In this document: positions 9,054-18,585 of the stretch, piece by piece
Numbering within the stretch: position 1 is the first letter of the stretch
Layout of the letters: every line of letters begins with the position of its first letter
Origin: Seohaeicola zhoushanensis
Lineage (GTDB): Bacteria; Pseudomonadota; Alphaproteobacteria; Rhodobacterales; Rhodobacteraceae
Assembly (NCBI RefSeq): GCF_014656415.1
Contig: NZ_BNCJ01000001.1
Location: 393,414-457,413, forward strand
Length of the DNA: 64,000 nucleotides
Direction: 5' to 3'
Position numbers and translations under genes: made by a program
Notes under the pieces: generated by a model
Database searches by the model: none
What the model was told of the DNA's origin: nothing
Seen by the model: only the letters and a program-made list of their open reading frames with translations

Positions 9054-10016
9054 TCACTCTTCCTTGAGCGAGCGGGCCAGCAGTTGCGCCATGATGGAGG
9101 GCAGCGTCTCGCGCCCGTCGACAAGGGAGGCCACGGCATGGGTGATGGGCAGGTCGATGCCGCGATAGGCGGGGGCGGCGGCGATGGCGCGGGCGGTGGC
9201 GGCGCCTTCGACGGTTACGGTGGCGTCAAAGGTCTCGCCCCGGCCGATGGCGAGGCCGAGTTGGTAGTTGCGCGACATTTCCGAGGTGCAGCTGAGGGTG
9301 AGGTCGCCAAAGCCCGAGAGGCCCGCCAGGGTTTCGGGCCGTGCGCCGCGCGCGGCGGCGATGCGCAGCATCTCGGCATAGCCGCGGGTCATCAGGGCGG
9401 CGCGGGCGCTGTTGCCAAGGCCCGCGCCGATGACCGCGCCGCAGGCGATGGCCATGACGTTCTTGAGCGCGCCGCCGAGTTCCGCCCCGGCGGTGTCGGT
9501 GGTGCGGTAGAGGCGCAGGGTTTCGGTGCTGAGTGCCCTTTGCAGAGCCTGTACATGGTCCGGATCGGCGCAGGCGAGGGTGAGCGCGGTGGGCAGGCCG
9601 CGGGCAATTTCCCCGGCGAAGCTGGGGCCGGTGAGGATGGCCGCGATTGCGCCCGGCACGGCCTCGGCGATGACGCCGGTGGGGCCGAAGCCGGTGGCAA
9701 GCTCGATGCCCTTGCAGCAGGCGACCAGCGGGCGGTTGCCCAGCTGTGCGTGGTGTTCGGCCAGCGCCGCCCGCATCTGCTGCATCGGCATGGCCAGCAG
9801 CAGCACGTCGGCGTTGGCGAGGTCGGCGAAATTGGCGGTGGGGGTCACGGTTTCGGGCAGGTCGGCGCCGGGCAGGCGGGCCTCGTTGCGGCGCTCGGCG
9901 GCCATGCGCGCGGCCTGATCTGCCGAACGCGACCAGAGCGTGACCGGCCCCTTGCGCCCCAGCGCGATGGCGAGCGCGGTGCCGAAGGCGCCGGCGCCGG
10001 CGATGCCGACCCTCAT
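9054..10016 (-). CDS. gpsA: Glycerol-3-phosphate dehydrogenase [NAD(P)+]
   Basis: Reduces dihydroxyacetone phosphate to sn-glycerol 3-phosphate for phospholipid synthesis, in the cytoplasm. The protein has 320 residues. It begins with [16 protein letters not shown], the Rossmann GxGxxG/A motif, and carries [17 protein letters not shown] with the catalytic lysine and [10 protein letters not shown] near residue 240. The ATG at 10014-10016 overlaps the tsaD TGA (ATGA arrangement), which fixes the start and shows translational coupling. The open frame extends upstream inside tsaD and is a high-GC artefact. Gene order tsaD-gpsA is common in alphaproteobacteria. Confidence 0.97.
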   Translation of the reverse strand: MRVGIAGAGAFGTALAIALGRKGPVTLWSRSADQAARMAAERRNEARLPGADLPETVTPTANFADLANADVLLLAMPMQQMRAALAEHHAQLGNRPLVACCKGIELATGFGPTGVIAEAVPGAIAAILTGPSFAGEIARGLPTALTLACADPDHVQALQRALSTETLRLYRTTDTAGAELGGALKNVMAIACGAVIGAGLGNSARAALMTRGYAEMLRIAAARGARPETLAGLSGFGDLTLSCTSEMSRNYQLGLAIGRGETFDATVTVEGAATARAIAAAPAYRGIDLPITHAVASLVDGRETLPSIMAQLLARSLKEE

Positions 10017-11107
10017 GCCTTGGCCCCCTTCTTGCCGCTGCCGACCAGCGCGGCCTGCGAGGTGTCGAGCGGCCAGCGCGGGCGGGCCGAAAGGGTGAGA
10101 TCGTGGCGCACACCGTCTTCGAAGAGCTCGATGCCGGCATAGGCGATCATCGCGGCGTTGTCGGTGCAGAGCTTCAGCGGCGGGGCGACGAATTGCGCGC
10201 CGAGGTCGGCGGCGACCGCTTCGAGGCGGGCGCGGATCGCCATGTTGGCGGCCACACCACCGGCGACGGCGACGCAGGGGGTGACGGGGTTTTCGGCCAG
10301 GTAGCGGGCAAGCGCGCGGCGCATCCGGTCGGCCAGCACGTCGCAGACGGCGGCCTGGAAGCTGGCGCAGATATCGGCGCGGTCGGCGCGGGTAAGGCCG
10401 CCGAATTCGGCCACCAGCGCGTCGCGGGTGCGCAGGACGGCGGTTTTCAGCCCCGAGAAGGAGAGGTTGCAGTCGTCGCGGTCGATCAGCGGGCGGGGCA
10501 GGGGAAAACGCTTGGGGTTGGCGCCCATGGCCTCGCGTTCGATCGAGGGGCCGCCGGGCTGGGGCAGGCCCAGCAGGCGGGCGACCTTGTCGAAGGCCTC
10601 GCCGGGGGCGTCGTCGATGGTGCCGCCGAGGCGGGTGAAATCCTGCGGGCCGCGCACGATCAGGAACTGGCAATGCCCGCCCGAGACCAGCAGCATGAGG
10701 TAGGGATATGCGATGGCGTCGGTCAGGCGCGGGGTCAGGGCGTGACCGGCGAGGTGGTTGACCCCGACCAGCGGCAGGCCGGTGGCGGCGCTGAGGCCCT
10801 TGGCGCACATCACGCCCGACAGCACGCCGCCGATCAGGCCGGGGCCCGAGGTCACGGCGATGGCGTCCATGTCGTTGAGCGTCAGCCCGGCATCGTCGAG
10901 CGCCTGCCGCACCGCAACGTCGAGCTTTTCGGCATGGGCGCGGGCGGCGATTTCCGGAACCACGCCGCCGAAGGCGTCGTGCAGGCCGGTCTGGCCGATG
11001 ACGACCGAGGCAAGAACCTCGGCCCCGCTGGCCGAGCGGCGCACGACGGCGGCCGCGGTGTCGTCGCAGCTGCTCTCGAGTCCCAGCATGGTGAGGGTGT
11101 CTGTCAT
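10013..11107 (-). CDS. tsaD: tRNA N6-threonylcarbamoyladenosine transferase TsaD
   Basis: Transfers the threonylcarbamoyl group from TC-AMP to A37 of ANN-decoding tRNAs, with TsaB and TsaE. About 364 residues. Seen are [15 protein letters not shown] at the N-terminus, the ASKHA-type [12 protein letters not shown] and GVNHLAGH segments with metal-binding histidines, [13 protein letters not shown], and [11 protein letters not shown]; the C-terminal [11 protein letters not shown] carries the last metal ligand. ATG at 11107 gives the family N-terminus [13 protein letters not shown]; the frame is open to 11152. It is first in the tsaD-gpsA-EVE operon and divergent from hemD, only 44 nt away. tRNA-Thr, a client of this modification, is encoded at 14.66 kb. 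Confidence 0.96.
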   Translation of the reverse strand: MTDTLTMLGLESSCDDTAAAVVRRSASGAEVLASVVIGQTGLHDAFGGVVPEIAARAHAEKLDVAVRQALDDAGLTLNDMDAIAVTSGPGLIGGVLSGVMCAKGLSAATGLPLVGVNHLAGHALTPRLTDAIAYPYLMLLVSGGHCQFLIVRGPQDFTRLGGTIDDAPGEAFDKVARLLGLPQPGGPSIEREAMGANPKRFPLPRPLIDRDDCNLSFSGLKTAVLRTRDALVAEFGGLTRADRADICASFQAAVCDVLADRMRRALARYLAENPVTPCVAVAGGVAANMAIRARLEAVAADLGAQFVAPPLKLCTDNAAMIAYAGIELFEDGVRHDLTLSARPRWPLDTSQAALVGSGKKGAKA

Positions 11108-11151
11108 GGGCCTGCGCGGTTGCATCACTCCAGTGGTGGAGGTATCACCCA

Positions 11152-11913
11152 ATGTCCCTGCTCACAATCCCGAGCCCGCCGATGCGACCCGTCCTGCTGC
11201 TGACGCGGCCCCGCGCGTCTTCCCTTGCCTTCGCCGAAGCCCTGCCCGCCGAGATGCGTGACCGGGTCGAGGTGGTGATTTCGCCGCTGATGGAGATCGA
11301 ACCCCTTGTACAGAGCCTTGATCTGGGTGCTGCGCGGGGGATCGTGTTCAGCTCGGCCAATGCGGTTCGGGCGGTTGCGCCGCTTGTGACGGACCGCAGC
11401 CTGCCGTGCTTTTGCGTGGGTGAGGTGACGGCCGAAGTCGCGCGCGAGGCCGGTTGGGATGCCCGCGCGATGGGCGCGACGGCGGACGAACTGGTGCCGG
11501 CGCTGCTCCGGGAAGGCCCGGCGGGGCCGCTGGTGCACCTGGTGGGCCAGCATCGGCGCGGCGACATCGCCGGGCGGCTGAGCCAGGGCGGGATCGAGAC
11601 GCGGGCGGTGCCGGTCTATGCCCAGCCGCTGCGCGATCTGAACGATGCGGCGCGCGCCGCGCTGGCGGGCGAACTGCCCGTGATCGCGCCGCTGTTCTCG
11701 CCCCGCACGGCGCGACACTTTGCCGGGCTGGCCCGCGGAACGGCGCCGATCCATGCGGTCGCGATGAGCGAGGCGGTGGCGGAGTCCTTGAATTCCTTGA
11801 ATTTTGCTTACATCTCAGTAGCAGAGCACCCCGACGCCCAGAGCATGGTCCAAGCCATAGGCGATTGCCTTGGCCGGATCAGCCGGGTTGAGGGGGTCCG
11901 GCCTGCGCAGTAG
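11152..11913 (+). CDS. hemD: Uroporphyrinogen-III synthase
   Basis: Cyclises hydroxymethylbilane to uroporphyrinogen III, the branch precursor of heme, siroheme, cobalamin and, where present, bacteriochlorophyll. 253 residues, the usual size. The family is weakly conserved; support comes from the N-terminal [18 protein letters not shown], the [13 protein letters not shown] motif and the C-terminal half-domain layout, plus the alphaproteobacterial context with a mitofilin-type gene and HemY downstream. ATG at 11152 has GGAGG nine bases upstream; ATG at 11182 is possible but lacks such a site. hemC is not adjacent in this window. It is first in a three-gene operon. Confidence 0.9.
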   Translation: MSLLTIPSPPMRPVLLLTRPRASSLAFAEALPAEMRDRVEVVISPLMEIEPLVQSLDLGAARGIVFSSANAVRAVAPLVTDRSLPCFCVGEVTAEVAREAGWDARAMGATADELVPALLREGPAGPLVHLVGQHRRGDIAGRLSQGGIETRAVPVYAQPLRDLNDAARAALAGELPVIAPLFSPRTARHFAGLARGTAPIHAVAMSEAVAESLNSLNFAYISVAEHPDAQSMVQAIGDCLGRISRVEGVRPAQ

Positions 11914-11964
11914 TCTTGAGTCCTGGCGCGGCAGGTCATTTCAGATTCGAAGGGGTTAACAACG

Positions 11965-13128
11965 GTGGCAAGCGATCCGAAGTCCGAGTCCGAGATAGAC
12001 GGCGATCCGATTTCGGCGAGCGAGCCCGCGGCTGCGGAAACCGAGACCGAAACGCCGCTCGAAGAGACGGTGGAGACCCCCGAACCCCCGGCGGAACAGC
12101 CGGAGGCGATCCCCGAGCCGGTGGCTTCCTCCCAACCCGAACCGCGACGCGGTGGATTTGGCCCGGCCCTGCTGGGTGGCGTCGTTGCCGCCGCACTGGG
12201 GCTGGTTGCTGGCAAGGCAGGGATCATCGATCCGCTGCTGCCGCCAAGCTGGCGCGAGGCGGATTACACCGCGCAGATCGACAAGCTGGAGAGCACGCTC
12301 GCCAACCAGGCGGGCGAGATGGGCGCACTGCGCGAGCAGGTGGTGGCGATCAAGATGCCCGACACCGGGCCGCTGTCTAAGCAGATCGAGGCTCTTTCCG
12401 GTGCCGTGACGCCGCTGGGCGGCCAGCTTTCGGAGCTAACCTCGGCGGTTTCGGCGCTGGAGGCGCGGATCGATGCGCTGGAGAAGCGGCCGATCAGCGA
12501 AGGCGTCTCGCAGAGTGCCATCGACGCCTACGAGCGCGAATTGACCCGGATGCGCGAGGCCCTGGCCGAGCAGCGCGCCGAGGTCGACAATTACATCGCC
12601 CAGGCGCGCAGCATGGAGGCCGAGGCCGGCCAGTCGCGCCAGCTGGCGGCGCAGCGCAATGCGCTGACGCGGTTGCAGACGGCGTTGATCGGTGGCGAGC
12701 CCTATGCGGAGGTGCTGGGCGACCTGCGGGATGCGGGCCTCGACGTGCCGGCGCCGCTGGCCGACTCTGCCGAGACGGGCGTGACCACGTTGGCCGCGCT
12801 GCGCGCCGGTTTCCCGGAGGCCGCGCGCGAGGCGCTGGCCGCGGCGCGCGAGGCGACGCGCAAGCAGGACGCGGGGTTCAGCGCCTTCCTGGCCCGCCAG
12901 TTCGGCGCGCGCTCGGTAGAGCCGCGTGCCGGCGACGACCCCGACGCGGTGCTGTCGCGGGCCGAGGCGGCGGTGACCGACGGGCGGATCGACACGGCGC
13001 TGCAGGAACTCGACACCCTGCCGGACGTTGCCAAGGCGCAGATGGCCGGATGGATCGCCGAGGCGAGCCGGCGTCAGGCTGCCATGGGCGCGGCCGACGC
13101 GCTTTCACAATCGCTGGCTTCGAAGTGA
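11965..13128 (+). CDS. Mitofilin-family (Mic60-like) membrane protein
   Basis: 387 residues. Residues 1-65 are acidic and proline-rich (many Glu/Pro), followed by one transmembrane helix at about 66-88 (GPALLGGVVAAALGLVAG). Then come a coiled-coil region from about 100 to 235 with heptad-like Leu/Ala spacing, and a C-terminal helical domain resembling the mitofilin signature. Alphaproteobacterial Mic60 homologues shape intracytoplasmic or inner-membrane invaginations and are the bacterial relatives of the mitochondrial cristae protein. The conserved location between hemD and hemY supports the assignment. Start is GTG with AAGGGG seven bases upstream. It follows hemD by 51 nt and precedes HemY by 10 nt. 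Confidence 0.85.
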   Translation: MASDPKSESEIDGDPISASEPAAAETETETPLEETVETPEPPAEQPEAIPEPVASSQPEPRRGGFGPALLGGVVAAALGLVAGKAGIIDPLLPPSWREADYTAQIDKLESTLANQAGEMGALREQVVAIKMPDTGPLSKQIEALSGAVTPLGGQLSELTSAVSALEARIDALEKRPISEGVSQSAIDAYERELTRMREALAEQRAEVDNYIAQARSMEAEAGQSRQLAAQRNALTRLQTALIGGEPYAEVLGDLRDAGLDVPAPLADSAETGVTTLAALRAGFPEAAREALAAAREATRKQDAGFSAFLARQFGARSVEPRAGDDPDAVLSRAEAAVTDGRIDTALQELDTLPDVAKAQMAGWIAEASRRQAAMGAADALSQSLASK

Positions 13129-13138
13129 GGGGACACAC

Positions 13139-14614
13139 ATGCTCTGGTCACTGATCAAGATCCTCTTCTTCGTCGCCCTGGTCGCGGCGCTGACGCTGGG
13201 GGCCACCTACCTTATGGAGGCGGGCGGCGGGGTTCGCGTGACCTTTGCCGGGACGGAATACACGCTGGGGCCGTTGCAGTCGGTGATCGGGCTGCTGGCC
13301 CTGCTGCTGGCGCTTTGGGTGCTGCTCAAGCTGCTGTCGCTGAGCGTTGCGGTGCTGCGCTTCCTCAGCGGCGACGAGACCGCCGTGTCGCGCTATTTCG
13401 ACCGCGGGCGCGAGCGCAAGGGGTATCAGGCGCTGGCCGACGGGCTGATGGCGCTGGCCTCGGGCGAGGGGCGGCTGGCCATGTCCAAGGCCGCGAAGGC
13501 CGAGAAATACCTGCGCAAGCCCGAGCTGACCAACCTGCTGACCGCGCAGGCGGCCGAGATGAGTGGCGATACCCGCAAGGCGGCCGAGACCTACAAGAAG
13601 CTGATCGCCGACGACTCCACCCGCTTTGTCGGGGTGCGCGGGATCATGAAGCAGAAGCTGGCCGAGGGCGACACCGAGACGGCGCGCAAGCTGGCCGAGA
13701 AGGCGTTCCAGCTGAAGCCGCGCCACGAGGAGACGCAGGACGTGCTGCTGAAGCTGCAGGCCGAGGCGCATGACTGGGCCGGTGCGCGCAGCACGCTGAA
13801 CGCCAAGCTCAAGGCCGGGAACCTGCCGCGCGACGTCTATACGCGGCGCGAGGCGGTGCTGGCGCTGTCCGAGGCGAAAGAGCTGCTGGACGACGAGACC
13901 AGCGTCGAGACGCGCGAGAAGGTGATCGAGGCCAACCGGCTGTCGCCCGACTTGGTGCCGGCGGCGGCGCTGGCGGCGGGCAGCTATGTCCGCAAGGGCC
14001 AGCCGAAATACGCGGTGCGGATCCTCAAGAAGGCCTGGGAGGCGCAGCCGCATCCCGACCTGGCGGCCGCCTTTGCCCAGATCGAGCCGAACGAGACGCC
14101 GCAGGAGCGGCTGAAACGCTTCCAGCTGCTGACCAAGATCCACCCGGAGCACGCCGAGACCAAGCTGCTGCTGGCCGAGCTGAACCTCGTGGCCGAGGAC
14201 TTCCCCGCCGCGCGGCGCGCGCTGGGCGACCTGGCGCAGGCCTCGGGGGCGGATGCGCGGGCGCTGACGCTGATGGCGGCGATCGAACGGGGCGAGGGTG
14301 CGTCGGATGCCATCGTCAACGGCTGGCTGGCGCGGGCGCTGAATGCGCCGCGCGGGCCGCAGTGGGTCTGCGACAACTGCCAGCATATCCACGCCGACTG
14401 GCAGCCGGTCTGCGAGAACTGCGGCGGTCTCGACACCCTGAGCTGGCGCGCACCGCATTACTCGGATGTTCCGACCGCGACGGGCGTTCACATGCTGCCT
14501 CTGATCGTCGGTGCGCCGACCCGTGCCGAGGCTGAGGCGACCACGGACATTCCCGATGCCGAACTGGTGCCGGAGGACGACACCGCCGAACCGCAGCAGC
14601 GGCAGGAAAATTAG
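13139..14614 (+). CDS. hemY: HemY N-terminal domain / TPR membrane protein with C-terminal zinc ribbon
   Basis: 491 residues. Two transmembrane helices near the N-terminus (about 4-22 and 42-64) match the HemY_N domain, then a long TPR-like solenoid from about 100 to 400. A C-terminal metal-binding ribbon has CxxC at about 417-420 and CxxC at about 431-434, followed by LDTLSWRAP. The tail is acidic. This HemY is not the oxygen-dependent protoporphyrinogen oxidase of Gram-positives; the precise role of proteobacterial HemY in heme homeostasis is unsettled. The ribbon recalls LapB/YciM, another TPR-rubredoxin membrane protein. ATG at 13139 has GAGGGG upstream; the frame opens earlier inside the mitofilin gene. 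Confidence 0.85.
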   Translation: MLWSLIKILFFVALVAALTLGATYLMEAGGGVRVTFAGTEYTLGPLQSVIGLLALLLALWVLLKLLSLSVAVLRFLSGDETAVSRYFDRGRERKGYQALADGLMALASGEGRLAMSKAAKAEKYLRKPELTNLLTAQAAEMSGDTRKAAETYKKLIADDSTRFVGVRGIMKQKLAEGDTETARKLAEKAFQLKPRHEETQDVLLKLQAEAHDWAGARSTLNAKLKAGNLPRDVYTRREAVLALSEAKELLDDETSVETREKVIEANRLSPDLVPAAALAAGSYVRKGQPKYAVRILKKAWEAQPHPDLAAAFAQIEPNETPQERLKRFQLLTKIHPEHAETKLLLAELNLVAEDFPAARRALGDLAQASGADARALTLMAAIERGEGASDAIVNGWLARALNAPRGPQWVCDNCQHIHADWQPVCENCGGLDTLSWRAPHYSDVPTATGVHMLPLIVGAPTRAEAEATTDIPDAELVPEDDTAEPQQRQEN

Positions 14615-14659
14615 CCCTTTCCTGCCGCCGCCGGCGATGCTAAACGCCGCCGCACCAGG

Positions 14660-14735
14660 GCCGCTGTAGCTCAGCTGGTAGAGCACGTCATTCGTAATGA
14701 TGGGGTCGGGGGTTCGAGTCCCTTCAGCGGCACCA
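14660..14735 (+). tRNA. tRNA-Thr (anticodon CGU)
   Basis: A complete 76-nt cloverleaf. The 7-bp acceptor GCCGCTG/CAGCGGC, the D-arm AGCTCAGCTGGTAGAGC, the anticodon CGT at 14693-14695 flanked by T33 and A37, and the T-arm GGGGGTTCGAGTCCC are all present. The discriminator base is A (14732) and CCA (14733-14735) is encoded. It reads ACG threonine codons. An 8-bp hairpin follows immediately. Confidence 0.97.
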
Positions 14736-14758
14736 ACTTGAAACATGGGTTTTCAAGT
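14736..14758 (+). terminator. Hairpin directly 3' of tRNA-Thr
   Basis: ACTTGAAA (14736-14743) pairs perfectly with TTTCAAGT (14751-14758) around a 7-nt loop, starting one base after the encoded CCA. There is no T-run after it, so it may be a processing or weak termination structure rather than a canonical terminator. Confidence 0.4.
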
Positions 14759-14783
14759 CCATCGCATATCTGAAGCATGATGC

Positions 14784-15026
14784 GATAATCTCGTCCTCCT
14801 GCACCGGTGCCTGCAGAGGCATGGCATCTCCAGGCTACCGGATGTTAAAGGCGACAAGCCGAAACGTCAGCGCTTCCAGCGCTGTTCCATCGGCTTCTTT
14901 CACATTGGTAGCTCCGCAGTGCAGAGGGCCGAGGGCAAACTCTATCCCTCCGTGGCAATCGACCGAACGAGCAAGTTCGCGGTCATCCAGCGCGTCGAAA
15001 GGGCCGACATGAAGACCACCTTATGA
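14784..15026 (+). pseudogene. IS481-family transposase remnant
   Basis: The frame 14784-15026 encodes 80 residues matching the central part of IS481-family transposases: LHRCLQRHGISRLPD, then GDKPKRQRF, FFHI, AEGKLYPSVAIDRTSKFAV. In intact relatives the segment after FHI reads DIAEV and carries the first catalytic Asp; here it is GSSAV, so that residue is lost. The fragment has no start codon, ends at a TGA after ADMKTTL, and lacks the N-terminal helix-turn-helix and the other catalytic acids. Typical members are about 320 residues. It lies 48 nt behind tRNA-Thr in a region with no other gene, pointing to an old insertion and decay. Confidence 0.8.
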
Positions 15027-15076
15027 AACGATATTTACAGCCGGATACGATCCAACTCCTCCCTGTGTGACCTTAA

Positions 15077-15120
15077 GCCGGTAGAAGCCACGATGATGAC
15101 CAACAGTGGATTCTACCGGC
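15077..15120. repeat. Imperfect 15-bp inverted repeat
   Basis: GCCGGTAGAA (15077-15086) and TTCTACCGGC (15111-15120) are exact reverse complements. After one G-A mismatch, CCAC (15088-15091) pairs with GTGG (15106-15109), leaving a 14-nt loop. It lies 72 nt beyond the fadB stop and 50 nt after the transposase remnant. It could be a fadB 3' structure or a leftover element end; no T-run supports termination. Confidence 0.5.
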
Positions 15121-15191
15121 GCATGGCGGACGTTCGGCTCATGGGTCAGCTGCCGACATGGTGCTGGTTTGAGCAGGTTAACCGAGTATGT

Positions 15192-17339
15192 CTAAGCCGC
15201 CATGTCACTCTTGCCGCGCAGCAGGTCGTAGGTGCGGTCGGGCACGGCAAAGCGGTCGCCGTAGAGCTCGGCCAGTTGCCGTGCACGGGTGGCGAAATGG
15301 TCGATGCCCTCGCCGCGGATGAACTGGATGGCGCCGCCGGTATGGGCCGGGAAGCCGATCGCCATGATTCCGCCGAGGTTGGCTTCGATCTCGGTATTCA
15401 GCACGCCTTCGTCCAGGCAGCGCAGTGTCTCGATGGCCTGGCGGTAGAGGATACGGTCTACTGCATCCTTGATGCCGATCTCGGCATTGCCCCTGGCGAA
15501 CTGCGCCAGTCCCGGCCAGAGCGTCCGCTTGCCTTCGCTGTCATAGTCGTAGAAGCCGCCGCCGTATTGCCGCCCGCCGCGGCCCATGGCGATCATCGGG
15601 TCGGTCACGGCGACGGTGGCGGTGTTGTGGCGGCCAAAGCCGCTGTCGACGCCCAGCCGCTGGTCGAGCGCCGCGTGGGTCTTGCGGACCTTCTGGCCGA
15701 GGATCAGCGAGACCTCGTCGAAGACCTGGAGCGGGCCGACGGGCATTCCGGCCAGCCACGCCGCCCGCTCGATGGCGGCGGGGGCCATGCCGTCGACCAG
15801 CAGTTGCAGACCTTCGTCCATGAAGGTGCCGAAGACGCGGCTGGTGAAGAACCCGCGTGAATCGTTCACCACGATGGGCAGGTAGCCGATCTGCTGGACA
15901 TAGTCATAGGCCTTGCGCAGCGTGTCCTGGCTGGTTTTCGCGCCCATGATGATCTCGACCACCTTCATGCGGTCGACCGGGCTGAAGAAATGCAGGCCGA
16001 TGAAGCGGGTCGGGTCGGGGCAGGCCTCGGCCAGGATCGAGATGGGCAGGGTCGAGGTGTTCGAACCATAGATCCCTTCGGGCGTCAGCATCGGCCAGGT
16101 TTCGGCGATGACCTTTTCCTTGAGGTCAATATCCTCGAACACCGCCTCGATGACGATGTCGATGGTGCCGGGCGCGGCGTTTTCGGTTGCCGGGGTGATC
16201 TGGCCCAGCAGTGCGTCCCGCCTGGCCTCGTCCATGCGCCCTCGCTTGATCGCGCCGGCGCAGAGCTTTTCCGAATGCGCCTTGCCCCGTTCGGCATTGG
16301 CGAGGTCGGTGTCCTTGAGCAGGGTCTGGATGCCGCGTGCGGCCTGGGCATGGGCGATGCCCGATCCCATCATGCCGGCCCCGAGCACCGCCGCCGAAGT
16401 GGCCTTCCATGGCGCGCCTTCCGGGCGCACTTTGCCCGAGCGGATTGCCTGCATTCCGAAGAAGAAGGTGGAGATGGCCGCTTTGGCCTCTTTCGAGGCC
16501 ATCAGGCCGATGAAGCGGCGGGTTTCCATGCGCAGTGCGGCGTTGAAATTCATCCGCATCGAGTTCACCGCGACGTCGAGGATCTTCTCGGGCGCGGGCA
16601 GCAGGCCGCGGGTCTTCTGGTAGAGCATCGCCGAGGAGGCCTGGATGATCTGCCGGTTCTTCGGGGCGAGCGTGTCGCCGCCGGGATAGCGGAAGCCCTT
16701 CTGGTCCCAGGGCTGCACATGCGCCGTGGGGTTCGCGCGGATCCAGGCCTTGGCGGCGGGGATCAGCTGGTCGGCGGTCTCGACGATCTCGTCGACCATG
16801 CCGGCGGCGAGCGCATCGGCGGGCTGCACCTGCTTGCCTTCCAGCAGGTAGGGCAGGGCCTTTTCCAGCCCGAGCAGGGCGGTCAGGCGGACGACGCCGC
16901 CGGCGCCGGGCAGCAGGCCCAGCGTCACCTCGGGCAGGCCGACCACCGCCTTGGGCGAGTTCAGCACGATGCGGCGGTTGCTGGCGAGGCAGAGCTCGTA
17001 GCCGCCCCCCAGCGCCGCGCCGTTGATCGCGGCGACCACCGGAACGGGCAGCTTTTCCAGCCGCCGGTAGACCGCCTTGTTGGCCTCGATGAAGGCGAAG
17101 CTCTGCTCGTCGGCGGTTTCGGTGGCGAGGATGTCATGCAGGTCGCCGCCGGCAAAGAAGGTCGACTTGGCCGAGGCGAAGACCACGCCGGTCAGCCCCG
17201 GCTCGGCCTCGAGCCGGTCGCAGATGGCGCGCATTCCCGGCTCGAAGCGGGCGTTCATGGTGTTGGCCGACTGGCCCTGCATGTCCATGGTGACGGTGAC
17301 GATGCCGTCGGCGTCCTTGTCCCAGATGAAATCCTGCAT
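15192..17339 (-). CDS. fadB: Fatty-acid oxidation multifunctional enzyme (enoyl-CoA hydratase / 3-hydroxyacyl-CoA dehydrogenase)
   Basis: Performs the second and third steps of beta-oxidation: hydration of enoyl-CoA and NAD-dependent oxidation of 3-hydroxyacyl-CoA. The 715-residue protein has an N-terminal crotonase domain with the oxyanion segment NGAALGGGYELCLA and GLLPGAGGVVRL. The dehydrogenase Rossmann motif LGAGMMGSGIAHA is near residue 318, and the C-terminal 3HCDH domain contains SRGFFTSRVFGTFMDEG. Start at 17339 has GGAGG upstream and lies 11 nt after the thiolase stop. It is third in the tetR-thiolase-fadB operon and pairs with the ligase and two acyl-CoA dehydrogenases encoded divergently. 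Confidence 0.95.
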   Translation of the reverse strand: MQDFIWDKDADGIVTVTMDMQGQSANTMNARFEPGMRAICDRLEAEPGLTGVVFASAKSTFFAGGDLHDILATETADEQSFAFIEANKAVYRRLEKLPVPVVAAINGAALGGGYELCLASNRRIVLNSPKAVVGLPEVTLGLLPGAGGVVRLTALLGLEKALPYLLEGKQVQPADALAAGMVDEIVETADQLIPAAKAWIRANPTAHVQPWDQKGFRYPGGDTLAPKNRQIIQASSAMLYQKTRGLLPAPEKILDVAVNSMRMNFNAALRMETRRFIGLMASKEAKAAISTFFFGMQAIRSGKVRPEGAPWKATSAAVLGAGMMGSGIAHAQAARGIQTLLKDTDLANAERGKAHSEKLCAGAIKRGRMDEARRDALLGQITPATENAAPGTIDIVIEAVFEDIDLKEKVIAETWPMLTPEGIYGSNTSTLPISILAEACPDPTRFIGLHFFSPVDRMKVVEIIMGAKTSQDTLRKAYDYVQQIGYLPIVVNDSRGFFTSRVFGTFMDEGLQLLVDGMAPAAIERAAWLAGMPVGPLQVFDEVSLILGQKVRKTHAALDQRLGVDSGFGRHNTATVAVTDPMIAMGRGGRQYGGGFYDYDSEGKRTLWPGLAQFARGNAEIGIKDAVDRILYRQAIETLRCLDEGVLNTEIEANLGGIMAIGFPAHTGGAIQFIRGEGIDHFATRARQLAELYGDRFAVPDRTYDLLRGKSDMAA

Positions 17340-17350
17340 CGCTTCCTCCC

Positions 17351-18559
17351 TCACAGCCGTTCGATGATCGAGGCGATGCCCATGCCGCCGCCGACACACA
17401 TGCAGATCAGCGCGCGTTTCAATCGGCGCCGTTCCAGTTCGTCGAGCATGGTCGAGACCAGGCAGCCGCCGGTTGCGCCCAGCGGGTGGCCCATGGCGAT
17501 GGCGCCGCCGACGACGTTCAGCTTCTCGTCCGGCACGTCGAGGTCGCGTTGCAGGCGCAGGGCCACCGAGGCGAAGGCCTCGTTGATCTCGACCAGGTCG
17601 ATGTCGTCGATGGTCAGCCCGGCCTTGGCCAGCGCCTTGAGCGAGGCGGGGCCGGGGCCGGTGAGCATGATCGTCGGTTCGGTCGCGGTGAGCGCGATCG
17701 AGACGACGCGGCCGCGCGGGTCGAGGCCGATGTCCTTGCCCGCCTGTTCGCTGCCGACCATCACCAGCGAGGCGCCGTCGACGATGCCCGAGGAATTGCC
17801 GGGGGTATGTACGTGGTTGATCCGCTCGACCTGGGGATACTTGGCCAGCGCCACCGCGTCGAAGCCCATGGCGCCGGGGCCGGCAAAGCTCGGTTTCAGC
17901 GCACCCAGTTTCTGCATGTCGGTATCGGACTTGATGAAATCGTCCTTGGCCAGGATCACCAGCCCGTTCTCGTCGCGCACCGGCACGACCGAGCGGTCGA
18001 ACCAGCCGGACTCGCGGGCATGGGCGGCGCGTTTCTGGCTTTCCAGGGCAAAGGCGTCGACGTCGTCGCGCGACCAGCCTTCGAGCGTGGCGATCAGGTC
18101 GGCGCCGATGCCCTGCGGCACGAAGCCGGTGACGATGGCGGTTTCTGGGTCTTCGGCGAAGGGGCCGCCGTCGGCCCCCATCGGCACCCGCGACATCGAC
18201 TCGAACCCGCCTGCGCAGACCAGGTCTTCCCAGCCCGAGGCGACCTTGGCGGCGGCGGTGTTGAAGGTGTCGAGGCCCGAGGCGCAGAAGCGGTTCACCT
18301 GGGCGCCGGGCACGGATTCATCCCAGCCGGCCTTCTGCAGCGCGATCTTCGGCAGCACCGCGCCCTGTTCCATGACCGGGGCCACGCAGCCCAGCATGAC
18401 GTCGTCGACACGCGCGGTGTCGAGGTCGTGGCGCTGCTGCATCTCGGCCAGCAGCGTGGTGACAAGGTTGATCGGCTTCACCTCGTGCAGGGTGCCGTCG
18501 CCCTTGCCCTTTGATCTCGGGGTGCGGATGGCATCGTATATATAGGCCGTTGCCGCCAT
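17351..18559 (-). CDS. fadA: Acetyl-CoA C-acyltransferase (thiolase)
   Basis: Thiolytic cleavage of 3-ketoacyl-CoA, the last step of beta-oxidation. The 402-residue protein carries all thiolase signatures: nucleophile Cys92 in NRFCASGLD, the [10 protein letters not shown] segment, GHPLGATGG with the catalytic His, and the C-terminal proton-relay Cys in CMCVGGGMG. Degradative function is inferred from the operon with fadB rather than from sequence, since biosynthetic thiolases look similar. ATG at 18559 is preceded by AGGAGGAG. It is 26 nt downstream of the TetR regulator and 11 nt upstream of fadB on the same strand. Confidence 0.94.
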   Translation of the reverse strand: MAATAYIYDAIRTPRSKGKGDGTLHEVKPINLVTTLLAEMQQRHDLDTARVDDVMLGCVAPVMEQGAVLPKIALQKAGWDESVPGAQVNRFCASGLDTFNTAAAKVASGWEDLVCAGGFESMSRVPMGADGGPFAEDPETAIVTGFVPQGIGADLIATLEGWSRDDVDAFALESQKRAAHARESGWFDRSVVPVRDENGLVILAKDDFIKSDTDMQKLGALKPSFAGPGAMGFDAVALAKYPQVERINHVHTPGNSSGIVDGASLVMVGSEQAGKDIGLDPRGRVVSIALTATEPTIMLTGPGPASLKALAKAGLTIDDIDLVEINEAFASVALRLQRDLDVPDEKLNVVGGAIAMGHPLGATGGCLVSTMLDELERRRLKRALICMCVGGGMGIASIIERL

Positions 18560-18585
18560 GGTCCTCTCCTCCTGGTAACGCCCGC

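Noticed and set aside
9054-10808. 584-residue form of GpsA
   Set aside because: The extra 264 residues run through tsaD in another frame; the ATGA overlap at 10013-10016 and the GxGxxG motif fix the true start.
15990-18545. 851-codon plus-strand frame across fadB and the thiolase
   Set aside because: Spans two well-supported genes on the other strand and has no family match.
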